This document shows, piece by piece, positions 52,881-64,000 of a DNA stretch of 64,000 nucleotides (the stretch's first letter is position 1; each line of letters starts with the position of its first letter). Origin of the DNA: Pseudocercospora fijiensis CIRAD86 (lineage: Eukaryota; Ascomycota; Dothideomycetes; Mycosphaerellales; Mycosphaerellaceae); contig NW_006921532.1 of the NCBI RefSeq assembly GCF_000340215.1, positions 10,515,764 through 10,579,763 of the forward strand. Reading direction: 5' to 3'. A program made the position numbers and the translations under genes. The notes beneath the pieces were generated by a model, which saw only the letters and a program-made list of their open reading frames with translations, was not told the DNA's origin and made no database searches.

Positions 52881-55800
52881 GCGCCGCACTAACTGTTAGC
52901 CTTATACGGCGTAAAACTATCGACATAGTGCTAGCTATTACACGTACCTATCTCGTAGGAGATACATATAGGAATAATTATAAAACTAAGGTTATACTAG
53001 ACCTAGGAAATTCAGTTAGTGCCCTTATTAGCTATCGCCTAGCTAAGCAATTAGACCTTCGACAATTGCCTAGGACTAACCTACTAACCCTTGCTTAGTT
53101 TAATAACGCTCGGCACTTGACCTATAGAGCCTACTATATTTATATAGCCCTAAGAGACGACCTCGGCAATAAGCGCCTACTAAACTTCCCCGCCTACGTA
53201 GTAGATATAGACAACCTATATAGGGGAGCTACTATTGTTATTAGCAACCCTGTTCTTAAGTACTACGCTATAGCTATAGACTTAGGCATTTAGAAGTAGC
53301 GATTTAGAATCGCTCGGAAAGAGGATATTAAATATATTAATGTTAGCGAGTGCCCTAACGATATTAGGGTCCTATTTATTAGCAACTTAATACCGGCCTC
53401 TGCCTTAGCTAATCCGACTACCGACCTACTTAGTAGTAATAATAATGAACCTATACCCCCTAATAGTATAGACCCCGATTAGCTTGCTCGTATACTAGAG
53501 CCTATTCGAGAAACCTATATTAACGTATTTAAACACTACCTAGCATCGACATTGCCTATATTCAAAGAGACAGATTATAAGATTAATATTATAGAGGGCA
53601 AAGAGGTCCCTTTTAGACTACTCTATAACCTTAGTAAGCGCGAGCTTGCTATATTACGTAAGTACCTAGAGGAAAACCTAGCTAATAGGCGTATTTGGTA
53701 TAGTAACAGCCCTACCGGTGTACCTATCCTGTTCGTACTAAAGAAGGATAGTAGCCTGCGCCTATATGTCGATTATCGCGGGCTTAACGCCGTTACTATT
53801 AAAGACCGCTATCTACTCCCGCTTATTAATAAGACCCTCGATCGCCTTTCTAGTACCTACTACTATACTACATTAGACATTAAGGACGCCTATTACCGTA
53901 TCTATATTCGTAAGGGCGATAAATAGAAGACAGCCTTTCGCACTCGTTATAGCTATTTCGAGTACTTAGTTATACTATTTAGGCTAGCTAACGCCCCTAT
54001 AACATTCTAGTCCTATATTAATCGGGCTCTATTAGGCCTACTAGACTACCTCTATATAGTTTACCTAGATAACATCCTAGTTTACACCTATTTACCTAAT
54101 ATTATAGAGCACTAGGCTGTAGTACGTAAGGTACTCGATCGTCTAAGGACCTATAGACTATATTGCAAGCCTTCTAAATGTACCTTTGCTACTAAAGAGG
54201 TGTCCTTCCTTAGCTTCCTCGTATCGACTAAGGGTGTTAAGGCTAATCCCAACCGGATTAAGACTATTACTAAGTAGCTAATACCTACTAGTATTAAGGA
54301 ACTTTAGTCGTTCCTCGGCTTCGCTAATTTCTATCGTCGCTTTATTAAGGGCTATTTACGGCATATAATGCCCCTAACTAAGCTTACTAAAACTAAGGCT
54401 AACCTAACTAGAGAGTTTAAATAGACTAACAGAGCACAAGCCGCTTTTAACGGTTTAAAGAAGCGATTTACTAAAGTCCCCTTATTGCACTATTTCGTAC
54501 TATATAAGCAGATCCGAATTGAGACTAACGCTTTACAGTTTACTGTATTAGCTATTATGTTATAATAGGCTAACGACACCTACTAGCACCTAATTGCCTT
54601 CTTTTCGAGAAAGATAATTAATGCTAGGCGTCGCTACGAGACCTACGAGCAAGAGTTGCTAGCTATTATCGAGGCCTTTAAGCATTAGAGGTACTACCTC
54701 GATAGGGCCTAATATACGATATAGGTCTATACAGACTATAACAACCTCCGTAGTATTACTAAGGTTACTAGGGTTATAGGTCGATAGGCTAGATAGGCCG
54801 TCTACCTCGCTAGGTTTGATTTTAATATATTATATCGGCTAGGCGTAAGCAACCCTACTAATAGCCTATCGAGGCGACCTAATTACGATAGCGGGACTTA
54901 GCAATCTATTAATTTATTGTTTCTAACCCTATAGTATAAGATTGCTATAGCCTGTATTATTAATAAGCAAGCGTAGGATAAGCGGCTTACCGGACTCCGC
55001 GACGGCTTAAAGCATATTAATGCTCTTACTATATTAATAGTGCGTGTTAAGGCAAGGGCTAAGGACACAGATAGGAGAAGTTATAATAACTCCCTAGTCG
55101 ATATCGCTATATATAGTAATAGCGATTAAAGCACTAATATAGTTAATCCGGCTACTAGTGCTACTAGATGCATATAGTGCGTACTACGCAAGACAGCGAG
55201 GGTGCTGTTAAGCGAACTTATAGAAGGGGATAGACGAGCGTTTATAGATAAGCTATTACGTGCTTAGCAAAGGGACGCTTTTGCTGCTGCTCGTATAGAT
55301 TAGCTTAGAAGTAGCCGTAAGACTAGATCTAGTAAGAATTAGTCGATTGATGCTAATAGCTATTTGCGCTATAAGGGCAGGCTCTATATCCCTACCGAGC
55401 ATTCGATCCGATAAGAACTTCTTAAGCGACACTATAATAGTAAGCTTGCCGGTTACTATAGTATAGAGAGGTCGTACGAGCTACTATCGCGCACATACTA
55501 CTAGCTAAATAGTAAGCGGGATATAAAGGAATATATCGATATATATGCCGTATACTAACGTATTAAGGCACTAAAGCATTAGCCTTTTAGCGAGATGTCC
55601 TTATTACTAATCTCTTATAAGCCATTTATAGAGCTTACAATAGACTTTATTATAGGTCTTCCCCCTACTAAGTAGAGAGGAAGCAAAGACATCTTTAACG
55701 CTATCCTAGTCGTTATAGACCGGTTTACTAAGGGCGCTCGCTATATCCCCGCTCGAAAGGACTAGACAGCTATTAACTTAGCTAAGTTACTATAGAATAA

Positions 55801-56776
55801 CATCTTCTATAGCTATTAAGGAACCCCTAAGGGGATAGTCTCTAACCGAGGCTTAACATTTATATCTTATTATTAGAGCGAAATATGCCTATAGCTAAGA
55901 CTAAAGCATCGGCTATTAACAGCCTTCTACCTATAGACTAACGGTCAAATAGAGAGGCAGAATGCCACCCTATAGTAGTACCTACGTAGCTAAATTAACG
56001 AGAATCCTAACGACTAGGTCAACCTCCTATAACTAGCTAAATTCGTATATAATAATAGTGTCTACTTATTAACTAAGGTGTCCCTATATATAGCTATAAT
56101 AGGCTAGAACGCTGCTATACTATAAGACCCTCTATCGCTCGAGGCCGAGCGTAAGGAAAGGGAAGCGCGTTAAGTACTAACACCTAAGACACTAGCAGCT
56201 ATTAAGAGGGTTTAAAAGATGCGAGAGATTTACGCTAAGATAGCTAATAAACTAGCAAAGGCCTAGGCCTATTAGAAGGCCTATTATAATAAACACTATA
56301 TACCGATAACCTTTAAGCAAGGCGACATAGTTATGCTAAGCACTAAGAACCTCCGCATCCGTAAGCACCTATTACCTAATAGTAAAACGAGGCCTAAGCT
56401 TGTACTAAGATATATTAGTCTATTCCGTATCCGAGAGGCTAAGGGCATACAGGCCTACTAGTTGTAGCTTCCCCCTTATTATACTATCTATAACACCTTC
56501 TACGTATCCCTCCTAAAGCTATATTACCTACGCGAGGGGGATGAAGCACCTACTAAACACGAAGATATACTAGCGGATAGTAAAGAGCTGTAGTCTATAG
56601 AACGTATCCTATAGCACTAGACTAGGAAAGGCAAGAAGGAATACCTCCTAAGATAGCAAGGCTATCTACCTAAATAGGACTCGTAGGAAGCTAAAGCCTC
56701 TTTTAAAGATATAACCGAGTTGTTAGATAAGTATTAGACTAGCGTAAAGAACAAGAAGAAGGCTAAAAGCTTATAA
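52874..56776 (+). pseudogene. pol: Pol of chromovirus P (PR, RT, RNase H, IN, chromodomain)
   Basis: 1301 codons in one phase to TAA 56774-56776. Retropepsin: VILDLGNSVSALIS near 52994. RT: 53552-53926 (YVDYRGLNAVTIKDRYLLPL), then a catalytic box YLDN near 54065 (YLDD before RIP). Integrase: zinc region near 55420-55560, then IELTIDFIIGLPPTK and IFNAILVVIDRFTKGARY. The C-terminus (about 56590-56735) reads RILQH...KGKKEYLLR*QGYLPK*DS, a chromodomain with Trp to TAG. Such domains direct integration to heterochromatin. Confidence 0.92.
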
Positions 56777-56798
56777 TATTACTATTAAGGCCTAGTAC

Positions 56799-56822
56799 AA
56801 TACTACCCCCGGGGTGCTATTA
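56799..56822. promoter_or_regulatory. GC-rich palindrome downstream of pol (copy P)
   Basis: AATACTACCCCC-GGGGTGCTATT, 22 bp after the pol stop; counterpart of 10234-10258. Confidence 0.7.
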
Positions 56823-56829
56823 GCTAACT

Positions 56830-57920
56830 AATTAGAGGCTAGCAAACTAGGATAATAAGACTATACTAGGCGCGCTACGACGCGTTAATCAATCAATCGC
56901 ATACTCTTTTAAGGGCTCTACCTCTTTACTAACGCGCCCTATAGGTCCCCCTCTTATTCCCTTATTCTATCGAGGCCTTAAGGCCTAGGCAATCGGCGAG
57001 GACGGCGCGGCCGGTGCGGCTATATTAGTAACAGTGTTGCGGAGTGTGTTGCTATTAAGAAAGGAAGGATATAGCTATATTAGTAACAGTATTGCCGAGT
57101 TGTTATTAGTTAAAGAAGGAAATTAGAAGAAGGTAAAGTTAGCGCTAAGACGACTAGCGCCGCTATTATTAATATTACCTACTATTGTTACCGTACCTAC
57201 GAAGACAACCTTACCTATACTACGAGCCTAAGGCACCTTTAATCAAAACTTTAATTAAAACTTTAAGCCGCCTAAAAGATTAAGCGACTAGTAGACTAAC
57301 TAAGGGCAAAACTATAGAGCTAAGCTAGCTAGGGTCGATCTTGCGGACAATAGGTTACTCCTTAATCTATCTAACCCTTTAAGCGAGGCGAACCTCTACT
57401 ACTACACTTATAATAGCCTTTACCTATAGAAACTAGACGAGCTATGTTTTTTTAAAAGATAAGATAAGATTGACAATTAAAGGCTACTAAACCTAACTAA
57501 TTAGGGCTAGCGAAACTACGAACAATAATAGCCCTCGTAATAATAAGAACAACCCTCGGAAGCGGACATTTCTAGGTCTTTTAAGAGTAGACGCAAAGAA
57601 CTCGGTACGATATTACTTAGAACGGAGGCAGGGCTGCAATATCTCGTACGTCTACCTATTATAGTAGGGAAGACGCGCTCGTATTATAATTAGTCGAAGG
57701 CCCTTAATTCTTATAGATATATATTACTTTATAGTTTATTACATAGGGGATAGCGCAGTTAGAAGTTGGACATTGTATTAGAAGGTAAGGTTTGATATAG
57801 TTATATAATTAGATAGTTAAGTGTTTAATTTAGCGCGGCTAAGCAGCTTATTAGACTTGCTAAGTTAGTAGTAACGGAGGTCGAGGTTGGAATATAGAAA
57901 GGCTACGAGGGCGCGGCCTT
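56830..57920 (+). other. Internal 3' region of chromovirus P
   Basis: No readable frame; homologous to 9010-10230. The polypurine tract AGAAGGGAAG (57922-57931) precedes the 3' LTR. Confidence 0.6.
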
Positions 57921-57935
57921 TAGAAGGGAAGCGTG

Positions 57936-58124
57936 TGTTAGAGGCTATACGTAATTAGCATATAACTAGCTCGAGTAAAGCTAGGGTCTTAGTGCCTTAG
58001 GCAGGGCTTAGCGCTTAGCGTTAGGCTAACTAGCCTGCCTTCCTCCTTCTCCTCCTAGTTCTCTATCGAATACTATACTAATTCACTACTACCCTATCTA
58101 CCTGCTAATATAACCCTTCTTATA
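57936..58124 (+). repeat. 3' LTR of chromovirus P
   Basis: 189 bp, starts TGTTAGAGGCT (intact TG) and ends CTTCTTATA, followed by the duplicated GTCTA. Confidence 0.93.
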
Positions 58125-58600
58125 GTCTAACCCTAGAACTAATCGATATCGCATATATCTGTAGTCGTAGCTCTAGAAATACCTATTATTAAAGGTAGGT
58201 CGGTTCCGAATAAGTATAACTTATATCCCGTCTGTTTGTTAGCATTTATATCCGCCCGTCTACTTCTATATATGTCCTTGTTTATAAGCGTATACTCGGG
58301 GTTAAGCGCGGCTATAATAATGTCGTTTTTCTTATTCGTCGCCTAGTTACGGAGATCTTTGTTCCGGGACCCTATATATATTAGCGAATGTCTATAGCTA
58401 TATATATAGACGTACGTTAGAGGATGCCGATAATCGTATAGTACTCCTACCTACTCGGAGCGTTAATAAGGGATAGTATATCTTCTCGCTCTTTTATAGT
58501 AACCCTACTACGCTATTTGCTTATAACCTTGTCTACGTTCCTAATAAAGTGTATACGACAGAGCATAAGTACATGCTATAGGTAATACTCCGCTATATAG
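58125..58600 (-). pseudogene. MULE-like transposase, second fragment
   Basis: Minus-strand exons read MLCRIHFIRNVDKVI, then VTIKERE.ILSLINAPSR, EYYTIIGIL. After a short intron (GTACGTCTATA...CTAATATATATAG, about 58375-58425) follow NDIIIAALNPE and a later RRADINANKQTGYK exon. The C-x-VHF-RN pattern is typical of fungal MULE-type transposases. It joins 63547-64000 across the LINE and 50900-51066 across the chromovirus. Confidence 0.55.
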
Positions 58601-58749
58601 ATAGATAGATGTTTCATTTGCCTGTTGTAGTGCCTTTCGGCCTATGTAGGTCTGTTTCTATATATTGTTTTAGGTAGGAAACCAACTTAGTTAGTAAAAA
58701 CCTCCCTCCTATCCTATTTATAAGTGTTAATCTTCCTCGTTTCCTTGTT

Positions 58750-61700
58750 TTCCTTCCTCTAGGGTATACTAGTATTATAGTTGTTACCCTCTAACTACCT
58801 TGCCTACTGCCCTGCCCTTCTTTCCCCCTCTTCTTCCCTCCTTCTTATCTACTCCTTAGTTTCCCTTACTAGTGCGAATTGTTATACAAATCCCTATTTA
58901 ATAATCCACTTTACTATCCTCTTTAGGTCTTCTTTGCTCTAGATTAGCTTATCGTATTCCCTTTCTATTGCTTTTAGTCTCTAATTACTTCTGCCTTCTA
59001 ACTATTAAGGGCAGACTAGCAGCATATACTTAGGGTTCTAAGATTAGTAGCTATATTAGTAAGCCCTACTTTCAATTCCTAGGACGTTTCTTCTAAATAG
59101 GTAAGATCTAAGTCTAATATGTTTAGATCTAATTTAGATAGCTAGGCTTGCCTCGGCCCTATTTAGGTCCTTATAGAGCTAGTAGTTATGTTAACCAAAT
59201 TTGATTAGTGCCTTTAGGGTTCCTAGTCTAACTTGTGTTTTGTTCTATTCCTACTCCTATAGGTATCTAGCAATTGATTCTGCTAGGCTTTGTTTCTCTC
59301 CCTTTAGCTTGTCTTCCTTTAGCCTTATATTTAGTCCCTAAAGCTCTTTCTCTAGCATTTCTCTTATTAAGACTCTATATTGCTCTAGGTCTTTAACTTT
59401 CTAGGGAGTTATTTGTAGTCTATCTCGCCTTCTAGTCCTAATGTACTAGGCTTTTATCTTATCTAATGCCTTTTAGATTGTCTATTAGGCTAGGTATTCT
59501 ATTGTCTTTGCTGTATATTAGTGTCTTAGTCCCTTAAAGTATTGTTTAACTAGTAGGATCCCTAATTCTATTTCTACTACCCTTGTTAGTATAGTCTTAT
59601 ATACTCCTAGGATTTTCTTTAGGCTTTAGGTTTAGGACCTACTAACTAGTTGCTTAATCCTCTTTAGTGTTTTCTCCTAGGCTGTCTATATCTATGCTCT
59701 ATATAGTATTGCTAGCTTGACAATTGCTTTGTATATAACTTTAGCTTTCTCGAATGTAGCCCCCTATATAGAGGCTATAAGCCTATTAATGGATTGCATA
59801 TTAGCATCTGCCCTCTACTTTGCCTTCTTTACTTATAGTCCCTAATTCAGTTTTAGATCTAGCTAGATCCCTAGTACCCTAAGCTCTGCTAATAGTTGGG
59901 TTTCAAAGCCTTAGATAGTAATTGATTGCTTTATATTATAGGTTGATTTAGCCTTACTAAAGTGGATAAGCTAGTACTTTTCTAGGGCGAATTTTGCTCT
60001 ATGCCTCCTTGCCTATTTTTTATATTCCTAGTGCTTCTCTTCTAGGATCTTGTAGTTAGTTTCTATTATCTTAGACTAGGCTAGGATGTTTGTATTATCT
60101 ATAAACCCTAATACTAATGTGTTTTTTGATTCTAGGAGTAGGAGTAGGTCTACTATAAAGATAAGGAAGAGGATTAGGGAGAGTATTAATCCTTAGGGGA
60201 TTCCCTTTTTAGTTAGCATTAGGTCTAATTTGAATTTGCTTAGAATAAGCTGTATTAATCTTTCCTATAGGAAGGATTAGATAAATTGGATTATCTAGTT
60301 TAGTGTAGCTTTCTGTTTAAGTATATATAGGAGCCTTTTATAGGAGACATTGTTAAAGGCTCCTAAGATGTTAAGGGAGAGGAGGGTTGCTACCTAGTTT
60401 TAACTATAGTGCTAGATATACTTAATATGTTCTATAATTAGTTCTATAGCTATTAGTATTGACCTCTTCTTTCTTCCTCCTATCTAGCCTTTAGGAAGGA
60501 TGTTCCTTTCTTCGGCAAAGGTTGTTAGCCTTTTAGCGACAATTTTTTCTAGCACCTTACCTATTATATTAAGTAGGGCTATTAGTCTGTAGGCCTTGAG
60601 CTATATATAGTCTTCCTTCTAGGGCTTCCTTAGCACTACTGTTAGGGACTTCCTAAATAGTCTTAGGTAGTGTCCTAGTGCTAGGCTTTGTAAAAAGATA
60701 TTAGCTAGTACTAGGGCTAGCCCCTTCCTATATACTTTTAGAAGTTTGTTATAGATCTTGTCTTCTCCTAGTGCCTTATTGCCTAGAATTTTCTTTAGGA
60801 TCCTTTTAATAGTTTCGGGTTTAACCTAGGTGTCTCTTAGTATACCTAGTAGTAGAGTCTCTTATTCTTTCTCCTTTATATCTAATAGGTCTGCTTATAC
60901 TTTTCTATAGAAGAAGTGTTAGCCTAGGGCTCTTGCTTTCCCTTCTATTATAGTCTACGTTTGTCCTTATTGGTCTATAATATCCGGGAATTGTAGTAGC
61001 ATATCCTTATCCTACTTAGGTCTCTTTGCCTATTTAGCTATCCTCTATATCTCCTCTAGTTTCTTTGTAATTATTCCTATTATAGATCTCTATTCTTGCA
61101 TCTTATCTTTCTTAATCTAGATCTTCTTTTCCTAGCAGGCTTTATTGTAGTTGTCCTATACTTCCTAGGTATAGGTTTGTATCTACTGCCTCCTAGCCTT
61201 CCTTACTACTTTAACCTTCCTTATATACTTACTAGTCTAGTATAGTTGCTAGTATAGTGAATGTTTCTTTACTAGGGTATGCTTTCTAGCTACCTGTTTT
61301 AGGATTCCTATTAGTTCTTCTACTGCCTTATTAATGTCCTCTAGCCTTAGTAGGTGCTTTGTTAAGAGTTCCTCTAGTTTTAGGTCCCTTTCTAGTTCCT
61401 CCCTAATCCTGCCCTATTAGGCACCTTTCTAGTTAAGCTTCTCCTCTAGTTCCCTTTCCTAATTAGCTTAAACATTTAGCTTAATCTATACCGGGAAGTA
61501 GTCTAATAATTCTTCTAGTTCCTAGTTAACCCTGCATCTTGTAATCCTATTCCTAATCTAATGTAATATAAAGTATAGGTCTAGTGTACTACTGCTTCCT
61601 CTTGCCTCCTAAGTAATTAGTCCCTTTAGGGTAACAATTTCTATTCCTTCCCTCTCTAATATATCAATCAGTCTTCCTACTAGGAAGTAGTAAGCTAGGG

Positions 61701-62200
61701 TAAAGTCTAAGCCCTAAAGGGGGTAGTAGAGGTTGAAATCCCTAAGTAGGATTTAGTAGGTGTTCCCCTAGATAACTCTAGGTAGTCTTTCTAGGGTTTT
61801 CAGTTAGGTACTACTTCTTAAGTCTAGTAGTAGGTTGTATATATAGTAGACTTAGAGTATACCTTAGGATGTCTCTACTTGAACTAATATCAGGTCCCCA
61901 TCCTCCTATAGTATAGCCTACTAGGTTTCTATATCTATCTCCTTACTAATGTAGATATATATCCTTAGGGCTCCCTAGTTATAGATAATTAGGTAGTATC
62001 TTAGGTCTTTGACTGTTACTAGTCTCTTTGTATATAGGTTAAGCTAGGGCTCTTAGATTGCAATAATGTAATATTCTTTTAGGTTTAGTGCTTAAAGGAA
62101 GCTCCTCTATACCTTATCTTTGCTCTTGTTGACATTGTACTATATAATGTTTAGTAATGTTGCAATGTTTATTAGGTTTCATCTATATCATTTCCCTATA
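58750..62200 (-). pseudogene. LINE ORF2: endonuclease and reverse transcriptase
   Basis: The N-terminal endonuclease reads NIIQYNVNKSKDKV, then YYIIAI*EPQLN (N...E of the APE/EEP fold), LRDFN and TLDLYFIL (62190-61400). The RT region near 60230-59950 reads LILFLIFIVDLLL then LVLGFIDNTNILA, the FADD box with Asp to Asn by RIP. The region past 59700 is rich in Lys/Gln helices and less readable; RNase H was not seen. The frame was not checked for continuity. Confidence 0.82.
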
Positions 62201-62299
62201 AGTTTTCCTTTAGTCTTCCCTTACTTTAGACTAATATTTAACTAAGCTTTATCTGCCCTGCTTCCTTTCCTATAATGTTAAGGTATCTTAGTCTCCCTA

Positions 62300-63460
62300 G
62301 TTACTAGTAACTCTCTTATGCTAGTAAGGCCCTAAATGTGAACCTATTATCTTATCTAGACCTCTTTTATAGTACTTAGCTAGGTTGCTTCTACACCTAG
62401 CTACTCTAGCTTATTGTATATCTTTTTAGTATGTTAATTCTAGCTTCCTTCGCCTTCCTAGCTGCCTATATTCTTACTAGGCATTCCTTCGCCTAAGAGG
62501 GGTGTCTTTTAGTGCAGTATGTATATCTTGCTTCTCCCTTATATGCTTTATATTCTTTAACCTAGTAATCCCCTATATAATAGGAGTAGGTATTAGTTGT
62601 TTTTGTATACTTAGCTGCTAAGTATCTATAGTATTGACATTTGAAGCACTGCATTATCCTATAGTTGCTCCTATATATCTCTGTTTCTAATCTTTCAAAG
62701 TCCTAGAACAACCCCTAGTCTAGTACTATATTAGCTTGCTTTGTACTCCCTACCTAGATAATTAGGGAAGACTGCTTCTTAGTCTCTTCGATTTTCCTTT
62801 TAATCTATACTACTTTTGTGATCTTTAGGCTTAGGCATATAGCTTGGTTTTGTCTCTATAGGCTCTTAATATCCCGTTCTTCCTTAAAGCTTCTTGTTAT
62901 ACTATAGGCTATAATTATAAATTGCTGTTAGGAGACCTTTGCTGTTTTCCCTATCTTAGTTGTCTATTCTTTTTGTGTTTCTAGCTTCTTTTGTCCTACT
63001 CTTGTACTATAAATAGCTTGATTACCCCTTTACCTTCGTTCCTAGCCCTAATTACCTCTTTAACTATAATTCTTTCTACAATCTCTTTCCCTATAAGTCC
63101 TTAGATTTCCTTTTGCTCCTATAGGTCCGTAATATAGACTCTAACTACTGTCCTCGGGGGTTTTAGCGCCTCCTAACTAGCTACTGCTGCCTAGGTACGG
63201 TAGTTTAGGCTTATCTCCTATTGTTTCTTCGTAATCTTTACTACGACTGTATTAGCTACCTTTGTAATTACGTAGCTTGCCTAGTTATAGATTGCTTTTA
63301 GTCCTCTAAGGAGTTCTAAGATTATTATCCTATATACCCTCTTAGGGGTTCTTCTATCTTCCGCCTTTAGTACCTCCTCTACTCTAGTATATAGTGCTTT
63401 CTATTCGTCCTCCCTTCCTTCTTAACTATCTTCCCTTCGTCTCTAGTTGTTCGCTGCCAT
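62300..63460 (-). pseudogene. LINE ORF1 (nucleic-acid-binding protein)
   Basis: ATG at 63460 starts MAANN*RRREDS*EGREDEQ, followed by RTPKRVYRIIILELLRGLKA and a helical region. Near 62650-62460 is a CFKC...C.K.H..AKEC pattern, zinc-knuckle-like with a His to Tyr change. The knuckle phase differs from the start phase, so an indel or a misread lies between. The protein would coat LINE RNA. Confidence 0.78.
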
Positions 63461-63546
63461 TTTACTCTAGTTAAGATCGGTAATAGTATATAGCTATCGC
63501 CAATACTATATAGCCTTCCTTACTATACGTATACTCCGCTATATAG

Positions 63547-64000
63547 AGGGGGTCGATTTCGTATAGGTAGAGACTAAGGCCTATAGGTTAGTATAGGTAC
63601 GGGTATAGGCTAGGGCATAGATACTAGTATATTAGTACCCGAGCTAATCGACTGCGATATAGTACTACCCGTCCGTATCCCCGTAGATATATGCCTACCT
63701 ATATCTGCCTATACCTACGACAGCCGCTAAGGTCGTAAATAGGCGCTTCTATACGAGATAATATATCCGATTAGTATTCTTCTCGTTATAGATAACCCGA
63801 GCTAAGGTAAAGACTATCTTGTTAGCAGGTATATAGCTATAGGTTAGCCTATATATACGCTTTCTATTCTAACCTAACTTAACCGCAAAGATAACCTCGT
63901 TTATATTAGATCCTACGATACGTTTATAGGACATATCGACGTCGAATAACTAGAGAGACGTAAAGATCTCTGCTTGTTCCCTATAAAAGCATACTACTAT
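63547..64000 (-). pseudogene. MULE-like transposase, first fragment
   Basis: Minus strand, entering from the window edge: FDVDMSYKRIVGSNINEVIF, LTYSYIPANKIVFTLARVIY, NEKNTNRIYYLV, RLFTTLAAVV. The DxxMSYK...EVIF and YYxLxxRLF patterns match the catalytic N-half of fungal MULE-type transposases. Introns with CCTATACTAACCTATAG-type ends follow before 63546. It continues at 58600 beyond the LINE. Confidence 0.6.

Larger units (their letters stand above)
51067..58124 (+). mobile_element. Complete Ty3/gypsy chromovirus, copy P
   Basis: 7058 bp, with 189-bp LTRs (51067-51255, 57936-58124) and the 5-bp duplication GTCTA (51062-51066, 58125-58129). It is organised like copy M: self-priming site, gag, -1 shift, pol with chromodomain, palindrome, polypurine tract. 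It inserted into a MULE-like transposase gene and is RIP-hit. Confidence 0.95.
58601..63530 (-). mobile_element. Full-length Tad1-like LINE
   Basis: 4930 bp flanked by the 16-bp duplication ATACTCCGCTATATAG (58585-58600 and 63531-63546). On the minus strand it starts near 63530 and carries ORF1 (zinc knuckles) and ORF2 (endonuclease, RT). It ends in an (ATCT)n-like tail, ATCTATCTAT. Length, order and long target duplication fit a target-primed Tad1-type retrotransposon. It inserted into the MULE-like gene. Breaks are again TAG/TAA at Gln/Trp codons. Confidence 0.9.

Overview
The window looks like repeat-dense heterochromatin from a filamentous ascomycete, possibly a Dothideomycete. Almost no frame stays open. 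Coding frames are interrupted nearly only by TAG and TAA where homologues need CAG, CAA or TGG, and TpA is very frequent while CpG persists. This is the signature of repeat-induced point mutation (RIP, CpA to TpA). No active host gene, rRNA, tRNA or CRISPR was recognised. What remains are RIP-degraded mobile elements nested in one another, and a few unrecognised fungal coding sequences, several with short similar introns.

Layout. 1-5.5 kb: degraded unrecognised coding sequences. 5.57-19.92 kb: two head-to-head fragments (A minus, B plus, centre near 8.5 kb) of a hAT-type element carrying histone H3-like genes. A contains a 693-bp TA-flanked mariner-like MITE. B contains a complete Ty3/gypsy chromovirus on the minus strand (8803-15983). 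19.9-25.3 kb: unrecognised degraded coding frames. 25313-47146: a hAT element with matching termini and an 8-bp target duplication (CTTGCAAC/CTTGCGAC). It holds a hAT transposase split by a 12,265-bp Ty3/gypsy element (28711-40975, minus), several unrecognised frames, and two different histone H3-like genes. 47.15-50.9 kb: the other half of the gene the hAT split, then satellites. 50.9-64 kb: a MULE-like transposase (minus) broken by a second, complete chromovirus (51067-58124, plus) and by a full-length Tad1-like LINE (58601-63530, minus; 16-bp target duplication).

Most notable. (1) The hAT cargo has one H3-fold gene with a long basic N-terminal region and a second with a recognisable H3 tail. 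Removing two introns from the second restores exact H3 spacing. (2) In the 12.3-kb element gag-protease ends on UAAUG, where pol begins, inside a near-perfect palindrome. The same palindrome recurs in the leader, between pol and a 931-codon third ORF, and at the end of that ORF, where it forms a second UAAUG that starts a 44-codon ORF. A related palindrome follows pol in both chromoviruses. (3) Both chromoviruses keep an A6 slip site one codon before the gag stop, and the -1 frame from it is the pol frame. They also have an 11-nt primer site complementary to their own LTR (self-priming).

Boundaries backed by target duplications and frames checked by arithmetic are firm. Functions of the unrecognised frames are left open. 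All alignments were done by eye.
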